Below are positions 26,485-33,339 of a stretch of DNA of 64,000 nucleotides, piece by piece. The stretch covers positions 1 to 64,000 of the forward strand of contig JAFEAE010000003.1 in NCBI GenBank assembly GCA_018266575.1. The letters are read 5' to 3'. This DNA is from Bacteroidota bacterium (lineage in GTDB: Bacteria > Bacteroidota > Bacteroidia > Chitinophagales > Chitinophagaceae). The notes below the pieces were generated by a model, which did no database searches, was not told the origin of the DNA, and worked only from the letters and a program-made list of their open reading frames with translations. Position numbers and translations under genes: made by a program. How positions within the stretch are numbered: the first letter of the stretch is position 1; every line of letters begins with the position of its first letter.

Positions 26485-27240
26485 TCAATATTTTCCCAAT
26501 TCTGATTTTTTTAATATACTGTCATTGGAAGTTAGTATTGCGAGCAATGGTGTATATTTTTCCTTTTCTAGTCCTTTAGATTTGTTTTGCATATTCTGAA
26601 GTTTACCAATAATATCTTGTTTGTTTTGATCAGAATAAAGAGAATGCGGATTGAAAATTATATATCCATCAATATCTTTTCTCAACATCTTTAAAATATT
26701 TTCATCCAAACGAGTTAGTCCTTTACCAAAATATTCTGCTAAAGTTTTATTTAGTGAAGAAGAAATTAAAATTCGAGATGTCTTAACGTACTTTTGTTCC
26801 AATTGATATACATTCAAAAAAGATGGACCAATTATTTCTTTTGAATCCCAAAATATTTGACCTATATCAGCAGCGCCTCTAACTGTAAAACCCAATTCTA
26901 TCGCTCTTGTCCAAATATCTGAAATTGTATAAAGAAATGCCATTGTTGCTAAAATGAGATCCCCATGAATTAAAGGGTCATCAAATCCAAATGAAACAAT
27001 GATACTATCTGAAATCGTTTGGACTCTGCAAGGGAATAATTTAGTTTTACTATTTCTATCACTCTCATTAAATACTTCATTAGTAATTTTTGGTAATTTT
27101 TCCTTTAGACTCAAAAGCTTTTGTAGAGGATTATCTTCAAGATTATCCCATTTTTCCTCAATTTCTTTAGCGAATCCCAGAATATCTATGAACGCTACTA
27201 ATCCTGTTCCTTTAAAGTTATCAATGTTACCTAATACCAT
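26485..27240 (-). CDS. Orphan protein resembling a class III nucleotidyl-cyclase domain
   Basis: The 251-residue protein has no signal peptide or membrane segment. GLVAFIDILGFAKEIEEKW (Asp19) and CRVQTISDSIIVSFGF (Asp78) resemble the two metal-binding strands of class III cyclase catalytic domains ('F.Di.GF' and 'GDs.m..F'). FTVRGAADIGQIFWDSKEII followed by GPSFLNVYQLEQ resembles the 'r.Gi..G.v...G..vN.A..le' segment. The residues normally choosing and binding the base are not obvious, so catalysis is unproven. Sampled lines are about 27-30% GC, against about 38-42% for neighbours, which suggests recent acquisition. No effector gene is adjacent. Alternative: an inactive cyclase-fold protein of unknown role. 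Confidence 0.55.
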   Translation of the reverse strand: MVLGNIDNFKGTGLVAFIDILGFAKEIEEKWDNLEDNPLQKLLSLKEKLPKITNEVFNESDRNSKTKLFPCRVQTISDSIIVSFGFDDPLIHGDLILATMAFLYTISDIWTRAIELGFTVRGAADIGQIFWDSKEIIGPSFLNVYQLEQKYVKTSRILISSSLNKTLAEYFGKGLTRLDENILKMLRKDIDGYIIFNPHSLYSDQNKQDIIGKLQNMQNKSKGLEKEKYTPLLAILTSNDSILKKSELGKY

Positions 27241-27559
27241 TTAATAGTTTTGATGAATAACTACAACAATACTTTTATTTGTCATCTTAAAATCACCCCA
27301 ATTACCCAAACCCTCCTAACATGCTTGCATTTGCATAATAAACCCACCGCTCAATAGTAGCACAACTGATGAACGGATTGCGACGCAAGGATGCCCAACC
27401 GGAGTTACTTAAGCTGGTACCAAAATTAATTGCTCATTGTAACAATGGCTCAATTACTCAATGATTAGCCCTTAATTGAGTAATTTTCACATTGAGCCAT
27501 TGAAAAAAATTTCCTGAACTTTAAAATATAACCATTCTTCATCCGTCTACTTATCCTGT
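27241..27559. other. 319-bp divergent spacer with repeats
   Basis: It holds a minus-strand dispersed element (27351-27422) and a foldback: CAATGGCTCAATTACTCAAT (27443-27462) faces ATTGAGTAATTTTCACATTG, then AGCCATTG (27475-27502). No gene is seen. Confidence 0.6.
27351..27422 (-). repeat. Dispersed GCATCGTTGCGTCGC element, minus-strand copy (CCGGTTG subtype)
   Basis: The reverse complement reads GGTACCAGCTTAAGTAACTC, then CGGTTGGGCATCCTTGCGTC, then GCAATCCGTTCATC. The middle differs from the 11875 type and matches the copy at 57071-57140 closely, which defines a second subtype. Confidence 0.7.
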
Positions 27560-28147
27560 ATGGACGAGATGTTGACGATACAACCGGTAATGACCAACCC
27601 CTCGCGGAAAAATATCAGCAGCGTGATCAGCCAGTTCGGCAAACGGCTTTTTGGCTTTATCCGCCAGCGGGTAAACAATGAAGCCGATGCGGAAGACATT
27701 CTGCAGGATGTCTGGTACCAGCTCACGGCCACCGTTGATACCGAACCGATAGAGCAGGTGAGCAGTTGGCTGTTCCGGGTGGCACGTAACAAGATCATTG
27801 ATAGTTACCGGAAGAAAAAACCGGAATCGCTGGAAGATGCACTGAGTTTCCAGGGCGAAGATGGCGAGATCAGTTTTAAAGAAGTTTTACTGGCGGATAA
27901 AAATGGTAATCCCGAAACAGAACATTTGCGCAATATGTTCTGGAAAGAATTACAGGATGCATTGGAAGAACTTCCGGAAGAACAACGGAATGTTTTTATC
28001 TGGAACGAACTGGAAGATGTGCCGTTCAAAGAGATCTCTGAAAAAACAGGATTGCCGGTAAACACACTCATCAGCCGGAAACGCTATGCCGTATTGCATT
28101 TGCGCGAAAGGCTCCAGACATTATACAACGAGATTATTAATTATTAA
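27560..28147 (+). CDS. ECF-type sigma-70 family RNA polymerase sigma factor
   Basis: The 195-residue protein has sigma region 2 (QFGKRLFGFIRQRVNNEADA, EDILQDVWYQL, then VSSWLFRVARNKIIDSYRKK at about residues 74-93) and region 4 (ALEELPEEQRNVFIWNELED, then FKEISEKTGLPVNTLISRKR at about residues 157-176). It lacks regions 1 and 3, as in ECF factors. The longest start is used; an ATG at 27590 is possible. Ten bases downstream begins a small membrane protein, so the pair forms a unit. No classical anti-sigma domain is visible in that partner. Confidence 0.9.
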   Translation: MDEMLTIQPVMTNPSRKNISSVISQFGKRLFGFIRQRVNNEADAEDILQDVWYQLTATVDTEPIEQVSSWLFRVARNKIIDSYRKKKPESLEDALSFQGEDGEISFKEVLLADKNGNPETEHLRNMFWKELQDALEELPEEQRNVFIWNELEDVPFKEISEKTGLPVNTLISRKRYAVLHLRERLQTLYNEIINY

Positions 28148-28157
28148 AAAGAGTTTT

Positions 28158-28511
28158 ATGAAACGAGGATTTGTAGCAGCAAAAGTGTTAAAGATCATTT
28201 TATTTGTAGTGATAGGCGTACTGCTTTTCGGCAGCATAGTAATGTGGCTTTGGAATGCCGTATTGGTGCAGGTGTTGCATGTTCAGGCAATAACTTTTGC
28301 ACAGGCTTTAGGATTATTACTGTTAAGCAAGATATTGTTCGGTGGTTTCCGCGGCGCACATTGGGGCCGTGAGAAATGGAAGGCGAAAATGCACGAACGC
28401 TGGGAAAAAATGTCTCCCGAAGACCGCGAAAAATTCAAACAGGAATGGCAAAACCGCTGCGGACGTGGGTTTGGACGCAGGTTTGAAGAAGCAGATAAGA
28501 CAGGGGAGTAA
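28158..28511 (+). CDS. Small membrane protein co-transcribed with the sigma factor
   Basis: I start at the ATG at 28158, after the sigma factor stop; the longer reading would overlap the sigma gene. The 117-residue product has two hydrophobic helices (about residues 8-32 and 42-60), then a strongly charged cytosolic tail (WGREKWKAKMHERWEKMSPE, DREKFKQEWQNRCGR). The tail could bind the sigma factor in the way short anti-sigma proteins do. I know no named domain for it. Adjacency and spacing support a joint role, which is inference. Confidence 0.7.
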   Translation: MKRGFVAAKVLKIILFVVIGVLLFGSIVMWLWNAVLVQVLHVQAITFAQALGLLLLSKILFGGFRGAHWGREKWKAKMHERWEKMSPEDREKFKQEWQNRCGRGFGRRFEEADKTGE

Positions 28512-28696
28512 GAGTGATAAGTGGACAGTGGTAAGTGGACAGTTATAAGTTATGAGTTATGAGCCTGAATATTGAAGAACAAACTTATCACTTACTACTT
28601 ACCACTGCTCACTAACCTCTTACCACTGCCCACTTACCACTTCACCCACGATTCACCATTCAAAAAATCAAAATCATCACGTTATCAGCCACTGCT
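28512..28696. repeat. Word-repeat foldback spacer
   Basis: GTGATAAGTGGACAGTGGTA-type words at 28514-28560 are answered by CTTATCACTTACTACTTACC and CCCACTTACCACTTC at 28585-28650. Up to 50 bases can pair imperfectly. The right arm's words (CTTACCACTTACCAC) also occur inside the M1 peptidase gene near 35510-35560. Confidence 0.7.
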
Positions 28697-29278
28697 TTGC
28701 CTAAAAATCAACCTGTAAATTATTTACTACAGTTTGCAGATTATATTACGGCATCAAAAAACAAAACACTTCGTCAATGGACGATCGAACAATTGCATAT
28801 TCAACCCTATCAACACATTCTTGAAATTGGTTTTGGTATGGGAAATACCTTGCACGAAGTTGCAAAAAAATTACAGCCAGGTTTTCTGGCAGGCACGGAG
28901 GAATCAGTGTATTATTATCAGCAATCACTTCGCAGGAATAAAAAATTTATTGAACAGGAGTCCATGCAGTTGCATCTTGGTTCAATTGAAAATCTTCCAT
29001 ATCCCAATCATTATTTCCACAGCATTTATGTCGGCAATATTTATGCAGGTTGGGTTGAACCTCAATACCAGTTCATGCAATTGGCGCCGCTGTTAAAAAG
29101 CAATGGCAAATTGCTTACCGTATTTCAACAACGCCCATCAATAACCGAAGAACAGCTTTGGATGACCGCCGAAAAAATTCAGCATGAATATGAACAAGCC
29201 GGGCTAACCGATATCCGCATTTCTTTCCGCGACATGGGGCGTACTGATGCGATTGCAGTGGTAGGGCATAAGGAGTGA
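28697..29278 (+). CDS. Class I SAM-dependent methyltransferase
   Basis: The 193-residue protein has the SAM-binding motif HILEIGFGMGNTLHEVAKKL (residues ~38-57; GxGxG variant) and the post-motif GSIENLPYPNHYFHSIYVGN, with a C-terminal EYEQAGLTDIRISFRDMGRT. The start is TTG at 28697 because no ATG is available in frame before homologous sequence begins. The upstream bases are a repeat spacer, as for the 22782 gene. The substrate is unknown and the gene is not linked to a pathway here. Confidence 0.8.
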   Translation: MPKNQPVNYLLQFADYITASKNKTLRQWTIEQLHIQPYQHILEIGFGMGNTLHEVAKKLQPGFLAGTEESVYYYQQSLRRNKKFIEQESMQLHLGSIENLPYPNHYFHSIYVGNIYAGWVEPQYQFMQLAPLLKSNGKLLTVFQQRPSITEEQLWMTAEKIQHEYEQAGLTDIRISFRDMGRTDAIAVVGHKE

Positions 29279-29574
29279 AGTTAGTTGACAGATGACAGTT
29301 GTCGGTTGGCAGGCTTTAGGTTAATCAGCATTTACTGATTGACGTTATCTGTTCACTTTTAACTTTTAATTCTCAACTTTCAACTATTTAGTTTTTACTT
29401 TTTTGTAACCAGCGACATTGCTACTGTTAAGCATCGTTGCGCCTGCCTGCCGGTAGGCAGGTCGCACTCTTGTGCTGTAACAATTCTATTGAACTCCTGC
29501 TTAGGTGATACTGCATTACTGAGTTGATAGAAACATTTTTTGAAACAATCCCTTCACACAAAAATGTTTTTATT
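29279..29574. other. Spacer with word repeats and a dispersed element
   Basis: GTTGACAGATGACAGTTGTC and TTCACTTTTAACTTTTAATT words lie at 29283-29390, followed by the dispersed element at 29404-29500. No gene is seen before the ATG at 29575. Confidence 0.55.
29404..29500 (+). repeat. Dispersed element carrying an inserted 20-bp palindrome
   Basis: It reads TGTAACCAGCGACATTGCTA, then CTGTTAAGCATCGTTGCG, and continues as TCGCACTCTTGTG and CAATTCTATTGA. Between TTGCG and TCGCAC lies CCTGCCTGCCGGTAGGCAGG (29442-29461), absent from other copies at this point. Removing it restores the family sequence exactly. Confidence 0.8.
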
Positions 29575-29868
29575 ATGAACAACACCTATTTCTCTCAAAC
29601 CGGTATTCGGAAAATTGCGCAAACCATTTCATTTTATCTTATTGCAATCTTTGGTTTTGATTTTCTTGAAAAATTATCACCGTCAGGCCCATGTACCCCG
29701 GGAGCCGGTATAATGGGGTTTTTATTTCTTCCTTTTATTATAGCGATACTACTTGGTGTTAATGCCTATAAATTTTTTAAAGGCGACAAGACGAATTTTA
29801 TTTCTATGCTGTTGCATATACTTGCATTGCTCGGGTATGTAATAGTGTTTTCAATAGGGCATTGCTAA
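29575..29868 (+). CDS. Small hydrophobic membrane protein
   Basis: The ATG at 29575 gives 97 residues (MNNTYFSQTGIRKIAQTISF...). Three hydrophobic stretches are at about residues 15-33, 43-65 and 74-92, with a conserved-looking PSGPCTPGAGIMGFL between the first two. I do not recognise a domain. A membrane location is the only supported statement. A longer reading from a TTG at 29524 is unlikely, because it translates spacer. Confidence 0.6.
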   Translation: MNNTYFSQTGIRKIAQTISFYLIAIFGFDFLEKLSPSGPCTPGAGIMGFLFLPFIIAILLGVNAYKFFKGDKTNFISMLLHILALLGYVIVFSIGHC

Positions 29869-30039
29869 CGGCATCATGTAAACGAAAGGCATCCGATGGT
29901 TTTAAAATGGTCATTAGCCATCGAATTCCTTTCTTAACAAAACCTTTGCTAAAGCAGATTAAATTATTTTGAATGCCTGCCTTCCAATATGCAAGGTTGA
30001 AAAAACAACTGACACTTTGATCACAAAAAATTTACAACT

Positions 30040-30444
30040 ATGAAACGTTTATTACCAGCATTATTCGTTATCGCAGCAAGCTTGTTTGCTACTGCATCAT
30101 ATTCGCAGGTTTATGTAGATGCCCATCTTCGTTTGCCCGTGCCCCCATTGCCCCCGATACCACACATCCGTGTGCACGCAGCACCGGTTGTTGTTGATAC
30201 GTATGCACAACCTGTAGCTCCGGCACAGCCATATTATGATGGTTACGATGGTTATGATAATTGTACAAACGGACAAGTGATTGTAACACAACCACAGGTT
30301 GTTTATGGTAATGGTTATTACGGCAACCGTTATTACGACAGGTATCATCCTAATTACTACCGTGGTCGCGATTTTGACAGGCATGAATATCGTGAACATG
30401 AATGGCGTGGACACGAACGCAGGGAAGAACACCGCAGGTGGTAA
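30040..30444 (+). CDS. Secreted Tyr/His/Arg-rich small protein
   Basis: The 134-residue protein has a clear signal peptide (MKRLLPALFVIAASLFATAS, cut near YSQ) and a proline-rich segment (RLPVPPLPPIPHIRV). The C-terminal half is dominated by Tyr, Gly, Asp, His and Arg (DGYDGYDN, YGNGYYGNRYYDRYHPNYYR, HEWRGHERREEHRRW). Low-complexity exported proteins of this kind are frequent in Bacteroidota; the function is unknown, with surface or metal/polyanion binding as guesses. A strong terminator follows 22 bases after the stop. Confidence 0.75.
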   Translation: MKRLLPALFVIAASLFATASYSQVYVDAHLRLPVPPLPPIPHIRVHAAPVVVDTYAQPVAPAQPYYDGYDGYDNCTNGQVIVTQPQVVYGNGYYGNRYYDRYHPNYYRGRDFDRHEYREHEWRGHERREEHRRW

Positions 30445-30466
30445 TATAACAGCAATCTATAAACGA

Positions 30467-30500
30467 AAAGCCCGTCAGTTGATGGGCTTTTTATTTTTTT
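30467..30500 (+). terminator. Rho-independent terminator after the secreted Tyr/His-rich gene
   Basis: The AAAGCCC/GGGCTTT stem with a 10-base loop is followed by TTATTTTTTT. Confidence 0.88.
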
Positions 30501-30697
30501 AAAATGCTCCCGCCGTTGTTCTCCACCCGGTTAATTGTCCACAAAAACATGTATTGCAAAGCAACATATTAACCAGTTTCAAACAAAATAGCAAACTGCT
30601 TAACGTGTTTTCAAACTTTCTTAAAAAAGATTCAAAATTTTCAGTTTGAAAATATTCTATTTTCGTTCGCAGTTTAAACCCCATTGTTTCATTATTT

Positions 30698-31645
30698 ATG
30701 TCAAAATTCACATTGGTTATACATGGCGGCGCGGGAACGATCCTTAAAGAAGATATGACACCTGAATTGGAAAAAGCATACCAGGAAGGGCTGCAACAGG
30801 CACTGGATGCGGGTTACGCTGTTTTGGAAGAAGAAGGTTCTGCAGTTAATGCCATCAAAGCTGCAATAGTTATTTTGGAAGACAATGTGCTTTTCAATGC
30901 AGGCCGTGGATCTGTTTTTACCAAAAAAGGGGTGCAGGAAATGGATGCGGCAATAATGGATGGAAGCGATCTTGAAGCAGGTTCTGTTGCTGGTGTCCGG
31001 AATGTGCGCAACCCGATTGAACTGGCTGCTGAAGTAATGCGCAACAGCAATCATGTTTTTCTGAGCGGAAAAGGCGCGAATGATTTTGCGATAAAACAAG
31101 GTATTAAATTAGAACCGGACGAATATTTCTTCTCACAATTTCGCTATGATCAATGGAAGTCCATCCGCGATTCGGATAATTATTCGCTCGATCATACCCA
31201 TCAGCGTTTGGAAGAATTGATGAAAGATAAAAAATTCGGTACCGTCGGGGCCGTTGCCTGCGACCAGAAAGGAAATATTGCTGCGGCCACAAGCACCGGC
31301 GGAATGACGAATAAAAAATACGGAAGGATCGGCGACAGCCCACTGATCGGGTGTGGTACGTATGCAAATAATAAGACCTGCGGAATTTCGTGCACAGGTC
31401 ATGGGGAGATGTTTATACGTACGGTTGCTGCTTATGATGTAAGTTGCCTGATGGAATATAAAGGCCACAGCTTGCAGGAGGCAATGCATATTGTTGTACA
31501 CGACAAACTGTTGAAGATCGGTGGCGAAGGTGGAATGATCGGCGTAGATGCGGAGGGGAATGCTGCCTTGGTTTTTAACAGCGCAGGAATGTACCGTGGT
31601 ATGAAAAGCAGTGATGGTTCAAGCCATATTGCATTGTATCGATAA
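30698..31645 (+). CDS. Isoaspartyl peptidase/L-asparaginase (Ntn-hydrolase)
   Basis: The 315-residue proenzyme cleaves itself before Thr182 (KKFGTVGAVACD) and then removes isoaspartyl residues from dipeptides or hydrolyses asparagine. The N-terminal FTLVIHGGAGTILKEDM, FNAGRGSVFTKKGVQEMDAA and post-cleavage STGGMTNKKYGRIGDSPLIG, GTYANNKTCGISCTGHGE are family signatures (plant/IaaA type). No signal peptide is present, so the enzyme is cytosolic. The ispD start codon follows 26 bases after the stop, so they may share a transcript. Confidence 0.93.
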   Translation: MSKFTLVIHGGAGTILKEDMTPELEKAYQEGLQQALDAGYAVLEEEGSAVNAIKAAIVILEDNVLFNAGRGSVFTKKGVQEMDAAIMDGSDLEAGSVAGVRNVRNPIELAAEVMRNSNHVFLSGKGANDFAIKQGIKLEPDEYFFSQFRYDQWKSIRDSDNYSLDHTHQRLEELMKDKKFGTVGAVACDQKGNIAAATSTGGMTNKKYGRIGDSPLIGCGTYANNKTCGISCTGHGEMFIRTVAAYDVSCLMEYKGHSLQEAMHIVVHDKLLKIGGEGGMIGVDAEGNAALVFNSAGMYRGMKSSDGSSHIALYR

Positions 31646-31670
31646 ACTTTCTGAAAAATCATTTTTACAC

Positions 31671-32348
31671 TTGAAAAAATTTGCAGTCATTGTAGCAGCA
31701 GGTACCGGTGTGCGAATGGGAAATGCAATACCCAAACAATTCCTGCTGATCAATCATAAGCCAATTTTGTGGTATACGCTGAATACTTTTTTAGATGCAT
31801 ATGATGACATGCAGATTATTTTAGTTTTGCATAAAGATCATTTAGATAAAGGAAAAGAAATTGTTGATTCTTTTCATGCTTCAGATCGTATAACAATTAC
31901 AAGTGGTGGCGAAACACGGTTTCATTCGGTAAAAAACGGGTTGCAATTTGTAACAAACCCTTCAGTAGTATTTGTGCACGATGGTGTTCGTTGCCTGGCC
32001 TCGGCAGCGCTTATACATCACTGTTATGAGGAAGCGGTTAAAAAGGGAAATGCCATTCCATCGGTCAAGCCTGTAGATTCATTACGGATAGAAAATAGCG
32101 ATGGAAATACAATTGTTGACCGGAGTAAAATTCATATTATTCAAACCCCGCAGACATTTCAAAGCGCTATCATCAAACCGGCATTTGACCAGCCTTACCA
32201 AACATATTTCACCGATGAAGCAAGTGTTGTTGAAAAAACAGGAGTGAAAATTAATTTGATTGAAGGAGAGCTGACAAATATCAAGATCACACAGCCGATT
32301 GATCTGGTAATCGCAGAAACTTTGTTAGGTATAAGGTATGAACTATGA
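31671..32348 (+). CDS. ispD: 2-C-methyl-D-erythritol 4-phosphate cytidylyltransferase
   Basis: IspD makes CDP-methylerythritol in the MEP isoprenoid pathway. The TTG at 31671 gives the normal start MKKFAVIVAAGTGVRMGN with nucleotide-binding loop AAGTGxRMG and PKQF; a longer reading would overlap the isoaspartyl peptidase gene. Other hallmarks: VFVHDGVRCLASAALI, IPSVKPVDSLRI, QTPQTFQ and TDEASVVEKTG. At 225 residues it is of standard length. The downstream MEP kinase ispE lies elsewhere in the window (52676), so the pathway genes are scattered. Confidence 0.93.
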   Translation: MKKFAVIVAAGTGVRMGNAIPKQFLLINHKPILWYTLNTFLDAYDDMQIILVLHKDHLDKGKEIVDSFHASDRITITSGGETRFHSVKNGLQFVTNPSVVFVHDGVRCLASAALIHHCYEEAVKKGNAIPSVKPVDSLRIENSDGNTIVDRSKIHIIQTPQTFQSAIIKPAFDQPYQTYFTDEASVVEKTGVKINLIEGELTNIKITQPIDLVIAETLLGIRYEL

Positions 32349-32412
32349 GGTATGAAGTATGAATTACTTTAGACTAAAGTTATCATCACCTGACATAACA
32401 AAACTTAATAGT
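32349..32412. repeat. Short word-repeat spacer between convergent genes
   Basis: TATGAACTATGAGGTATGAAGTATGAA-like text, starting inside the end of ispD (32335), faces AATAGTTCATACTTGC at 32408-32423. A CTTTAGACTAAAG palindrome is in the middle. It could serve as a bidirectional terminator. Confidence 0.5.
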
Positions 32413-33339
32413 TCATACTTGCTTCATCCATTTCATCCACACAGGCAGGTTATTGATCTTTAAAAATGGGTATGTTTCCAATTCTGCTCCAAAGCTGCTG
32501 TAGAAAAATGCAAGGTTACGGATATCTGAACCTTCAAAATCTAAAGTCAATTTTTTTTCTGCATGATCTTTAATGAATGAATCAATTAGAAAATGAGAAG
32601 CACCGACTGTTTTTCCGTCAGGATGATTTCCAACCAAAATATAATAAGCCCGTTGATGGGAAAAGAAATAAACACAGGATGCGATCAGTTGGTTTTTGGA
32701 TGAATAGACCCCATAGGTAACAGCCATCTTTTTTTGATTAAGAAGATGAAATAATTTTTCGAAATTTACATAATCACTCTCTTTCACATTGGTGAGGCGT
32801 TGCATGGAAGGCCTGGATAAATCAATTATGTCAGCTACTGCAATATCTTTTTTAATAACACATCCGAGCTGTTGTGCTTTCTTAATATTTCGTTTGATGT
32901 TTTCTTTGTAAGAAGCATATAATTCAGGATACGGTTTATTCAGGGGCAGAATAAAGTTGTTTCTCATAGTCATTCCGTTTTCTGTTCGGTGAAAAACATT
33001 TTTATAGTTAAATGCAATTTCAATTAACTTGAATTTATCCGGAATTGCCTTTACAAATGCTGACATGATTTCTTCAGAAAGATCATTTCCAAAAATGCCA
33101 AGAGATGCAGTAAAAGCCGGCTGATATAAATAATGAATACGGTATTTTTTATTCCATGTCAGCGGCATTATTATTTCATAATCATCCAACACCAATGCAT
33201 CCCAATGTTTTGCCATGGCGTCAAGATAAAAACTGTAAGCATAGATCAATCCGTTGAAAGACTTCTCAATGCATGCATCCCATTTTGTTCTGTTGATATT
33301 GCTATGTTCAATGTATCGTATGGAAAGGTCACTTCTCAT
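32413..33339 (-). CDS. FemAB/GNAT-like acyltransferase of unknown substrate
   Basis: The 308-residue cytosolic protein shows the two-domain FemAB-like layout. An N-terminal GNAT-like half has IYAYSFYLDAMAKHWDALVL. A second half contains the conserved ELYASYKENIKRNIKKAQQL (basic helix, residues ~147-166) and, near the end, FLIDSFIKDHAEKKLTLDFE, then GSDIRNLAFFYSSFGAE. Such proteins transfer acyl or aminoacyl groups to cell-wall or surface precursors. Its start codon overlaps the stop of the M1 peptidase gene (ATGA), so translation is coupled. The link with the sugar transferase two genes upstream suggests a surface role. Confidence 0.7.
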   Translation of the reverse strand: MRSDLSIRYIEHSNINRTKWDACIEKSFNGLIYAYSFYLDAMAKHWDALVLDDYEIIMPLTWNKKYRIHYLYQPAFTASLGIFGNDLSEEIMSAFVKAIPDKFKLIEIAFNYKNVFHRTENGMTMRNNFILPLNKPYPELYASYKENIKRNIKKAQQLGCVIKKDIAVADIIDLSRPSMQRLTNVKESDYVNFEKLFHLLNQKKMAVTYGVYSSKNQLIASCVYFFSHQRAYYILVGNHPDGKTVGASHFLIDSFIKDHAEKKLTLDFEGSDIRNLAFFYSSFGAELETYPFLKINNLPVWMKWMKQV

